This document shows, piece after piece, positions 1-4,702 of a stretch of 5,661 nt of DNA (the first letter of the stretch is position 1; each line of letters starts with the position of its first letter). The position numbers were made by a program, and so were the translations under genes. The notes under the pieces were generated by a model that was given only the letters and a program-made list of their open reading frames with translations, had not been told where the DNA came from and searched no databases. Source of the DNA: Pseudonocardiaceae bacterium (GTDB taxonomy: Bacteria > Actinomycetota > Actinomycetes > Mycobacteriales > Pseudonocardiaceae); the NCBI GenBank assembly GCA_025937115.1, contig JAICSB010000246.1:1-5661 (forward strand). The letters run 5' to 3'.

Positions 1-289
1 ACTCACCGGCCAACCCTGGATGCCCGCCCTACCCGCACCCACCTAACACGCCGTCCCGGCCAACCACCACCAGCCCCACCGGACGCCCACCGGCCGACCG
101 GCGACAACGTCATGCGCTGATCATCAGGGCTGAATGTTTGCGTCACGGAGCGTATGCTGATGGTTGCGCAGCGAAGTTGTCGCCCAATCGGCTGCTTCTC
201 CAGACCGAAATGCCACTGGTATGAAGTGCGATCTGGCTGCGTGCTTGAAGGGGTAGTAGGGTGCACCGATCTCTGGGAGGTAGATGGAC
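1..289. other. 5' flank with no supported gene
   Basis: No coding region can be supported here. The first 110 or so bases are strikingly C-rich and G-poor on the + strand. Several frames on both strands are open through this part, but their translations are low-complexity Pro/Arg/Thr strings, so openness is not evidence of coding. Two + frames end early, at TAA 44-46 and TGA 118-120, and either could be the 3' end of a gene that starts outside the window. An 11-bp odd palindrome, CTGAT-C-ATCAG, lies at 117-127. A TATGCT hexamer at 153-158 has the TAnnnT form of an actinobacterial -10 element, but no -35 partner is visible at normal spacing. Confidence 0.5.
275..280 (+). promoter_or_regulatory. 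Ribosome binding site of the small Cys protein gene
   Basis: The GGGAGG at 275-280 is a strong Shine-Dalgarno sequence. It lies 3 nt before ATG 284, which is too close, 9 nt before ATG 290, which is good, and 15 nt before ATG 296. It therefore favours ATG 290 as the start. Confidence 0.6.
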
Positions 290-514
290 ATGAGCATGGC
301 AGCGATCCTGGCCGAGTTGCCGGACATGTGGCGAAGTGCGTTGACCGCGCATGTGCCTGACCCGCGGGGTAACTGCTGGGCTTGTCGCGACGAAAGCGGC
401 GTCGCGGCGTCCTGGCCATGTCTGACTCGTGAGGTCGCCGAAGAAGCTAAGTATCTCTACGAAGGCGGGCTTCCGGGTACCTTCGGCGGGCGCCACGCCG
501 CGCGCAACGGTTGA
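290..514 (+). CDS. Small Cys-containing hypothetical protein (74 aa)
   Basis: The function is not recognised. A 74-residue soluble protein starts at ATG 290, chosen over ATG 284 because GGGAGG at 275-280 is 9 nt away rather than 3. Residues 1-20 look like a short amphipathic helix. They are followed by H21, a CxxC pair (C29, C32), a W-P-C (42-44) and an acidic helix at about 46-58. The one His and three Cys could bind a metal ion; this is inference. The layout HVPD..G.C..C...WPC recalls small uncharacterised proteins common in actinobacteria, a comparison made from memory. There is no signal peptide or membrane segment. Third codon positions look less GC-rich than in the core genes downstream, which may point to weaker constraint or recent arrival. 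The 362-bp gap before gpmA argues against a shared operon. A non-coding origin is unlikely given the ribosome binding site and the compositionally normal protein. Confidence 0.62.
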   Translation: MSMAAILAELPDMWRSALTAHVPDPRGNCWACRDESGVAASWPCLTREVAEEAKYLYEGGLPGTFGGRHAARNG

Positions 515-528
515 CCATTGGCGCCGCT

Positions 529-552
529 AGCTGTGATCGACACCACAGTTTT
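529..552 (+). terminator. Possible weak intrinsic terminator
   Basis: AGCTGTG at 529-535 can pair with CACAGTT at 544-550 around an 8-nt loop: 7 pairs including one G-T wobble. The 3' arm runs into TTTT at 549-552. It lies 15 bp after the stop of the small Cys protein gene, where a terminator would be expected. The stem is short and the T-run is only four bases and overlaps the stem, so it would be weak. Confidence 0.25.
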
Positions 553-578
553 GTCGCCCCCTGAGCATTTCGCCCCAA

Positions 579-658
579 GGAAACCGCTGCGCAGGGAACC
601 GCTGTGCAACCAGCCTTTCCCGGGGGGCGGGGGAAGCGGGCGAGCAGCGGTTCCCTGC
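579..658 (+). repeat. Repeat cluster forming a large hairpin with alternative stems
   Basis: The element GGAA(A)CCGCTG occurs three times: direct copies at 579-589 and 595-604 and an inverted copy at 645-654. The best stem pairs 591-604 with 645-658, 14 continuous base pairs (GCAGGGAACCGCTG against CAGCGGTTCCCTGC). Within its 40-nt loop a second 7-pair stem joins 615-621 (CTTTCCC) to 630-636 (GGGGAAG, one G-T pair) around the G-rich loop 622-629. The first direct copy could compete for the same 3' arm with one bulged base. No T-run follows, so it is not a standard intrinsic terminator. It lies about 220 bp before gpmA in a spacer without a gene. It could be an RNA leader structure, a bidirectional barrier to transcription or a small repeat-derived element. 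I cannot match it to a known riboswitch class. Confidence 0.55.
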
Positions 659-706
659 AACGACGGTGGGGTGTCAGCAGGGGGTGCCAGCGCACCGTCG
701 TCGCAC

Positions 707-735
707 GTTAATGTACGGGTAACCCGCCTGTCACG
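707..735 (+). promoter_or_regulatory. Putative tandem operator for an OmpR-family regulator
   Basis: Three 7-bp units start exactly 11 bp apart: GTTAATG (707-713), GGTAACC (718-724) and TGTCACG (729-735). All share T at the third position and A at the fifth, and the last two share GTnAC. Tandem units at one helical turn are typical of OmpR/PhoB-family regulators. The GTAACC/GTCACG core resembles sites reported for MtrA, and the first two units also resemble a degenerate RegX3/PHO box. Which regulator binds is inference. The site lies about 140-170 bp before the gpmA start. Confidence 0.35.
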
Positions 736-876
736 GCCAGCGCCCGTTCGGGCCATTCGGCTGACGCGGATTGATCGCCATTTCGTAGGCCCAGCTTCTG
801 GCTCCGCGGACGCCCGGACGCATTGGTGGCGGGACCTCAATGGATCCTGCTTCGCCGCACCTGCAAGGCTGCCGGT

Positions 877-1617
877 ATGAGCGTTGGCACCCTGGTCCTG
901 CTTCGCCACGGCGAGAGCGTGTGGAATGCCAAAAACCTGTTCACCGGATGGATGGATGTGCCGTTGACGCACCTGGGCGAGCGGGAGGCGACGCGGTCCG
1001 GTGCCCTGATGCGCGAGGCCGGGCTGCTTCCCGACGTGGTACACACATCGCTGCTGCGCCGAGCGATCAGCACCGCTAATCTCGCGCTCGAGGTCGCCGA
1101 CCGGCACTGGATTCCGGTCCGCCGAGATTGGCGGCTCAACGAGCGGCACTACGGCGCACTGCAAGGCTTGGACAAGGCGCAGATCCGCGACGAGTACGGC
1201 GATGAGCAGTTCGCGTTGTGGCGCCGCTCATACGGCACCCGGCCACCGCCCATCGAGCCGGGAGGTGAGTTCAGCCAGGACGGCGATCCGCGATACGCCG
1301 GCATCGACATCCCTAGGAGCGAGTGCCTCGCCGACGTGGTGGACCGAATGCTGCCGTACTGGGAATCGTCGATCGTGCCGGATCTGCAAGCCGGGCGCAC
1401 CGTGCTCGTTGCCGCGCACGGCAATTCGCTGCGGGCGTTGGTCAAGTATCTCGACGATATCGACACGCAGATCATCGCCGGCGTCAACATCCCGACGGGC
1501 ATCCCGCTGCGCTACGACCTTGATGATCGGCTGCGGCCGATCACCGCCGGCGGAAGCTATCTCGATCCAGAATCGGCGGTCGATGCGATGGCGGTGGTCG
1601 CCCAACAAGGACGGTAG
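877..1617 (+). CDS. gpmA: 2,3-bisphosphoglycerate-dependent phosphoglycerate mutase
   Basis: This enzyme interconverts 3- and 2-phosphoglycerate in glycolysis and gluconeogenesis in the cytosol. The 246-residue protein is the usual length for the family (M. tuberculosis Gpm1 is 249). The histidine phosphatase motif LLRHGES sits at residues 8-14, with H11 the residue that becomes phosphorylated. The conserved LLRRAI is at 59-64, the catalytic Glu is E89 within NERHYG (88-93), and the second catalytic His is H181 in AHGNSLR (180-186). NIPTGIPL (204-211) is the typical C-terminal signature. I chose ATG 877 because it places H11 at the family position and has AAGG at 865-868, 8 nt upstream. An in-frame TTG at 823 would add 18 unusual residues. 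The gene ends 145 bp before senX3, an order shared with mycobacteria, where gpm1 also precedes senX3. No terminator is seen after it. Confidence 0.96.
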   Translation: MSVGTLVLLRHGESVWNAKNLFTGWMDVPLTHLGEREATRSGALMREAGLLPDVVHTSLLRRAISTANLALEVADRHWIPVRRDWRLNERHYGALQGLDKAQIRDEYGDEQFALWRRSYGTRPPPIEPGGEFSQDGDPRYAGIDIPRSECLADVVDRMLPYWESSIVPDLQAGRTVLVAAHGNSLRALVKYLDDIDTQIIAGVNIPTGIPLRYDLDDRLRPITAGGSYLDPESAVDAMAVVAQQGR

Positions 1618-1649
1618 TTCCGCTGTCCAGACGCCAGTGCGGGCCCGGG

Positions 1650-1667
1650 GATGAACCCACGGTGAAC
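1650..1667 (-). promoter_or_regulatory. PHO-box-like RegX3 binding site upstream of senX3
   Basis: Read on the - strand, the sequence is GTTCACC-GTGG-GTTCATC: two 7-bp units 11 bp apart, differing at one position. This is the form of the actinobacterial PHO box (GTTCACC direct repeats) bound by PhoP in Streptomyces and closely related to sites used by RegX3. On the + strand it reads as TGAAC at 1652-1656 and again at 1663-1667. A weaker third unit, TTTCGTC, lies in register at 1672-1678. It sits about 100 bp before the senX3 start codon, consistent with control of senX3-regX3 by their own response regulator. Binding by RegX3 is inferred from motif and location. Confidence 0.65.
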
Positions 1668-1750
1668 GACGGACGAAAGTTTGCCCTATAGCGGGTGGAT
1701 GTCCTCACTTATGGTGTGCCGAGATTAGGGGTTTCGCCCGGTCCGGTGCA

Positions 1751-1756
1751 TACGAT
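1751..1756 (+). promoter_or_regulatory. -10 element for a leaderless senX3 transcript
   Basis: TACGAT fits the actinobacterial TAnnnT -10 pattern. Taking it as -12 to -7 places the transcription start exactly on the G of the senX3 GTG codon at 1763. No Shine-Dalgarno sequence precedes that GTG, which fits a leaderless mRNA. No good -35 hexamer is visible. The PHO-like box is about 84 bp upstream of this -10, so direct activation would need another promoter closer to it, perhaps TATAGC at 1687-1692. Confidence 0.45.
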
Positions 1757-1762
1757 TGCGGC

Positions 1763-2959
1763 GTGACACTCGCAGTCGTCGTGTTCATCGCGATCGGCGC
1801 GCTGATGGTCGGGTTGGTCGGGGGGTTCCTGATCAGCCGGCGCTCCGGGACGCCGACAACGGCGCCGTCCCCGGACGGCGCGACGGTTGCTGACTTGGTC
1901 CAGCGGGTCGTGTTGTCCTCACACAACGGGATAGTGCTGCTCGACCGGCTGGGCGATGTGGTGCTGGCCAACCTGCCGGCCGTCGAATTGGGACTGGTCC
2001 ATGACTCGCGTCCGGATGAGCGGGCCCGCAAGGCCGCGGAGCAGGTGCGAGACACCGGCGAGGTGGTCCATGTCGACCTTTCGCCGCTGGACCAGGGTGC
2101 CCGATCCGGTCGCGGGCCTACCGCTGTTCTCGGCGAGGTCCGGCCGCTGGGTGACGAGTACACCGTGATCGACGCGTCCGATGAATCGGACGCGGTCCGG
2201 TTGGAAGCCACCCGGCGAGATTTCGTGGCCAATGTCAGCCACGAGCTCAAGACCCCGGTCGGGGCGATGGCGCTGCTGGCGGAGGCAGTGCTGGATGCCG
2301 CCGACGACCCGCACGAGGTGCGCCGGTTCGGCACCAAGATCCTCAACGAGGCCAACCGGCTGGGCACGCTGGTGACCGAGCTGATCGCGCTGTCGCGGCT
2401 GCAGGGCGCCGAACGGCTCCCTGAGCTGGCCACCGTTGAGGTCGACAAGGTCGTCCGCGCGGCACTGGATCGCTGCCGGCTGGCGGCCGAATCAGCCAAC
2501 ATCCGGATCACCGTCGACCCACCCAGCGGATTGTTGCTCGACGGTGATGCGACGCTACTGGTCACCGCGCTGTCCAACCTGCTCGACAACGCGGTCTCCT
2601 ACTCCCAGCCCGGCAGCCCGGTGTCGGTCAGCAGGCGGTTGGAGGATGGTTTCGTGGAGATCGCCGTCACCGACCGCGGCCTCGGTATCGCCCCCGAGCA
2701 TCAGGAACGCGTCTTCGAGCGGTTCTTCCGGATCGATCAGGCGCGTAGCCGATCCACCGGCGGCACCGGGCTGGGGCTGGCGATCGTCAAACACGTCGCC
2801 GCCAACCATGGCGGCGCGGTCACGCTCTGGAGCAAACCCGGCACCGGCTCCACCTTCACCCTACGGATTCCGGCCCACCCGAAGGCGCCACAGCCGGACG
2901 CTTCGCAAGACGCCGTGCGCACCTCGTCGACACCCGAGTATGTGGGAGGACCGCCATGA
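1763..2959 (+). CDS. senX3: Phosphate-sensing sensor histidine kinase SenX3
   Basis: SenX3 is the membrane-anchored kinase that phosphorylates, and when phosphate is plentiful likely dephosphorylates, RegX3. The protein has 398 residues (M. tuberculosis 410). Residues 3-24 form one hydrophobic segment ending in SRR, with no extracellular sensor domain. Residues 45-140 are PAS-like and include ELGL (75-78) and VDLSP (104-108), shared with mycobacterial SenX3. The dimerisation domain carries FVANVSHELKTPVGAMALL (154-172) with phospho-acceptor H160. The ATPase domain has the N box around N272-N276, DRGLGI (304-309), FERFFR (318-323) and GGTGLGLAI (333-341). The polar tail after about 372 differs from other SenX3. 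The N-terminal half has diverged strongly while the catalytic core is well kept. GTG 1763 is preferred because ATG 1805 would cut into the membrane helix. The stop overlaps the regX3 start. Confidence 0.93.
   Translation: MTLAVVVFIAIGALMVGLVGGFLISRRSGTPTTAPSPDGATVADLVQRVVLSSHNGIVLLDRLGDVVLANLPAVELGLVHDSRPDERARKAAEQVRDTGEVVHVDLSPLDQGARSGRGPTAVLGEVRPLGDEYTVIDASDESDAVRLEATRRDFVANVSHELKTPVGAMALLAEAVLDAADDPHEVRRFGTKILNEANRLGTLVTELIALSRLQGAERLPELATVEVDKVVRAALDRCRLAAESANIRITVDPPSGLLLDGDATLLVTALSNLLDNAVSYSQPGSPVSVSRRLEDGFVEIAVTDRGLGIAPEHQERVFERFFRIDQARSRSTGGTGLGLAIVKHVAANHGGAVTLWSKPGTGSTFTLRIPAHPKAPQPDASQDAVRTSSTPEYVGGPP
2944..2950 (+). promoter_or_regulatory. Ribosome binding site of regX3 inside senX3
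   Basis: GGGAGGA at 2944-2950 lies 5 nt before the regX3 ATG at 2956 and within the last codons of senX3. It is the strongest ribosome binding site in the core gene cluster. It suggests high RegX3 translation even though the two genes also overlap at ATGA. Confidence 0.7.
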
Positions 2960-3657
2960 TCAGAGTTCTGATCGTCGAGGACGAGGAGGACTTCGCTGAT
3001 CCGCTGGCCTTCTTGCTGCGCAAGGAGGGCTTCTCCGCCGCGGTGGCCACCACCGGATCCGAGGCGTTGGAGGAGTTCGATCGCAACGGCGCCGACATCG
3101 TGCTGCTGGACCTGATGCTGCCCGGGATGAGCGGCACCGACGTCTGCAAGCAACTCCGGGTGCGCTCCACTGTCCCGGTGATCATGGTAACCGCCCGCGA
3201 CAGCGAGATCGACAAGGTCGTCGGGCTGGAGCTGGGCGCCGACGACTATGTCACCAAGCCCTACTCGGCCCGTGAGCTCATCGCCCGAATCCGTGCGGTG
3301 TTGCGCCGCGGGGCGGAAGGCGCCGATGGCGCGACGGCCACCGCCACTGTCGGACCGGCAGTGCTGGAGGCCGGGTCGGTGCGGATGGACGTCGAGCGGC
3401 ACATCGTGACCGTCGCCGGACACGAGGTGGGCCTGCCGCTGAAGGAGTTCGACCTATTGGAGTACCTGTTGCGCAACGTTGGCCGGGTCCTCACCCGCGG
3501 CCAGCTCATCGATCGGGTGTGGGGAGCGGACTACGTCGGCGATACCAAAACGCTGGATGTACACGTCAAGCGGCTGCGCTCCAAGATCGAGCAGGATCCG
3601 TCCGCGCCCCGGCACCTCCTCACCGTCCGCGGCCTTGGCTACAAGTACGACGTCTGA
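2956..3657 (+). CDS. regX3: Phosphate-starvation response regulator RegX3
   Basis: RegX3 is an OmpR/PhoB-family transcription factor activated by SenX3. In mycobacteria it drives phosphate uptake and other starvation genes. The protein has 233 residues (M. tuberculosis 227). The receiver domain (2-115) shows the acidic pocket E8-D9, phospho-acceptor D52 in LLDLMLPGMSG, switch residues T79 and Y98, and K101 in TKPYSARELIARIRAVLRR. A variable linker (116-137) is a little longer than in mycobacteria. The winged-helix domain (about 138-232) contains LPLKEFDLLEYL, RVLTRGQLIDRVWG and the recognition-helix region DTKTLDVHVKRLRSKIE, nearly identical to mycobacterial RegX3. A conserved recognition helix supports use of the same PHO-like box seen upstream of senX3. 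The start ATG overlaps the senX3 stop as ATGA at 2956-2959 and has a strong ribosome binding site at 2944-2950. Confidence 0.97.
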   Translation: MIRVLIVEDEEDFADPLAFLLRKEGFSAAVATTGSEALEEFDRNGADIVLLDLMLPGMSGTDVCKQLRVRSTVPVIMVTARDSEIDKVVGLELGADDYVTKPYSARELIARIRAVLRRGAEGADGATATATVGPAVLEAGSVRMDVERHIVTVAGHEVGLPLKEFDLLEYLLRNVGRVLTRGQLIDRVWGADYVGDTKTLDVHVKRLRSKIEQDPSAPRHLLTVRGLGYKYDV

Positions 3658-3671
3658 ACGGCCGCCCGGCG

Positions 3672-3677
3672 TAGCGT
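3672..3677 (+). promoter_or_regulatory. Possible -10 element for ppx
   Basis: TAGCGT fits TAnnnT and lies in the 28-bp gap between regX3 and ppx. A transcript from it would start at about 3684-3686, on or 2 nt before the ppx GTG. No Shine-Dalgarno sequence precedes that GTG. There is no recognisable -35, and read-through from regX3 is equally likely. Confidence 0.3.
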
Positions 3678-3685
3678 GGCCTCTC

Positions 3686-4696
3686 GTGCGGCTAGGTGTG
3701 CTGGACGTGGGTTCCAACACCGTCCACCTGCTGGTGGTGGATGCACACCACGGCGCCCATCCGTTGCCGCAGACCTCAGAGAAGTCGGTGCTGAGGTTGG
3801 CCGAGCAGATGGACTCCCGCGGGAAGATCACTCGGGCAGGGGCAGATCACTTGATCCGCACCGTGCACGACGCCGTTGAGTCGGCCGCCGCGATGGGCTG
3901 TGAGGATCTGATGGCGTTCGCGACCTCCGCGGTACGCGATGCCTCCAACTCCGTCGCGGTGCTCACCCGGGTACTGGCCGAGACCGGTGTCGAGCTTCAG
4001 GTCCTCTCCGGTGAAGAGGAGGCCATCCTCACGTTCCTCGCGGTCCGCCGGTGGTGTGGCTGGTCGGCTGGCCGGCTGCTCATGGTGGACGTCGGTGGCG
4101 GATCACTGGAGGTCGCCAGCGGGATGGACGAGGAACCTGAGGTGGCGGTATCGCTGCCGCTGGGAGCGGGCCGGCTCACCCGGTCCTGGCTGACCCGCGA
4201 CCCGCCCCGCCGGCGCGAGCTGGAAGCCCTGCGCGAGCACATCGTCGAGCAGCTTGCGGAACCAGCGCGCACACTGCGCGAGGCAGGCGCCCCAGACCGG
4301 GTAGTGGGCACGTCGAAGACGATCCGGTCGCTGGCCCGGCTCAGTGGTGCCGCACCATCCTCGGCGGGCCCGCGGGTCCGGCGTACCCTCACCGATGCCG
4401 GGCTGAGCCAGGTGATCGCCTTCATCTCCCGGATGAGCGCCGAAGACCTGGCCGAGCTGGAGGGCGTCAGCGCCAGCCGGTCACATCAGCTCGTCGCCGG
4501 AGCCCTGGTGGTGCAGGAGACCATGCGTGCGCTGGACGTCGATGAGATGACACTGTGCCCGTGGGCGTTGCGCGAAGGTGTGATTTTGCGGAGGTTGGAT
4601 TGGCTGGACTGGTTGGACGGAATCGACCGGACGGCGCAGCCGGGGCGCCGCCCACCTCGACGGACTAGACGCAGAGTGGCCCGAGGTGCACGGTGA
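3686..4696 (+). CDS. ppx: Exopolyphosphatase, Ppx/GppA family
   Basis: This cytosolic enzyme removes terminal phosphates from inorganic polyphosphate. The nearest named relative is M. tuberculosis Ppx1 (Rv0496, 344 aa); this one has 336. It is the short two-domain form without the C-terminal domains of E. coli Ppx. ASKHA-fold motifs are visible: DVGSNTVHLLVVD at residues 7-19 (phosphate 1), ATSAVRDASNS at 79-89, GEEEA at 109-113 with the catalytic Glu region, and VDVGGGSLE at 134-142 (phosphate 2). SLARL and PWALREG are also family signatures. GTG 3686 is chosen because DVGSNT then begins at residue 7 as in relatives. Earlier in-frame codons lie inside regX3. The Arg-rich tail follows a Leu-Asp-Trp repeat at 4595-4621. 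Its place just after regX3 suggests phosphate-linked expression. A GppA-like (p)ppGpp activity cannot be excluded. Confidence 0.94.
   Translation: MRLGVLDVGSNTVHLLVVDAHHGAHPLPQTSEKSVLRLAEQMDSRGKITRAGADHLIRTVHDAVESAAAMGCEDLMAFATSAVRDASNSVAVLTRVLAETGVELQVLSGEEEAILTFLAVRRWCGWSAGRLLMVDVGGGSLEVASGMDEEPEVAVSLPLGAGRLTRSWLTRDPPRRRELEALREHIVEQLAEPARTLREAGAPDRVVGTSKTIRSLARLSGAAPSSAGPRVRRTLTDAGLSQVIAFISRMSAEDLAELEGVSASRSHQLVAGALVVQETMRALDVDEMTLCPWALREGVILRRLDWLDWLDGIDRTAQPGRRPPRRTRRRVARGAR
4595..4621 (+). repeat. Degenerate 9-bp tandem repeat in ppx
   Basis: Three copies of a 9-bp unit, TTGGATTGG, CTGGACTGG and TTGGACGGA, encode LDW-LDW-LDG near the C-terminus of Ppx. The M. tuberculosis relative has a single RKLD at this point, so local slippage expansion is likely. 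Confidence 0.5.
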
Positions 4697-4702
4697 GAGA
4701 TG

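Larger units (their letters stand above)
515..876. other. Intergenic region upstream of gpmA
   Basis: This 362-bp spacer has no supported gene. Open frames on both strands give Arg/Pro/Ser-rich translations with no ribosome binding site. From left to right it holds the weak hairpin at 529-552, the repeat cluster at 579-658, three tandem 11-bp-spaced units at 707-735, and a possible -35-like TTGATC at 771-776 without a convincing -10 partner. No clear promoter for gpmA could be assigned. Confidence 0.6.

Noticed and set aside
143..496. 117-codon minus-strand frame opposite the small Cys protein
   Set aside because: No ribosome binding site or domain seen; the + strand frame at 290-514 has a strong ribosome binding site and an ordered Cys/His pattern.
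579..658. Known riboswitch or tRNA at the repeat cluster
   Set aside because: I compared it by eye with cobalamin, ydaO, SAM and glycine riboswitch signatures and with tRNA arms and found no matching core.
579..658. Intrinsic terminator or CRISPR repeat
   Set aside because: There is no T-run after the large stem, and three unevenly spaced copies, one inverted, do not make an array.
716..726. Palindrome CGGGT-A-ACCCG as a separate operator
   Set aside because: The arms are only 5 bp and it falls within the tandem 11-bp units, which explain the pattern better.
823..876. N-terminal extension of phosphoglycerate mutase from TTG 823
   Set aside because: It adds 18 residues absent from the family and moves the catalytic His from position 11; ATG 877 fits relatives and has AAGG upstream.
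457..1164. 235-codon minus-strand frame over the gpmA upstream region
   Set aside because: No recognisable domain, Pro/Arg-rich composition, and it runs into the antisense of gpmA.
1705..2589. 294-codon open frame on the minus strand across senX3
   Set aside because: The translation is a Ser/Arg/Thr-rich low-complexity string, a typical antisense shadow of a high-GC gene, and senX3 is secure.
2940..2960. MIRU-type repeat between senX3 and regX3
   Set aside because: The genes overlap by four bases, so there is no spacer to hold one.
3479..3685. Extension of ppx into regX3
   Set aside because: The extra residues are an off-frame reading of the RegX3 winged helix; the family start is at GTG 3686.
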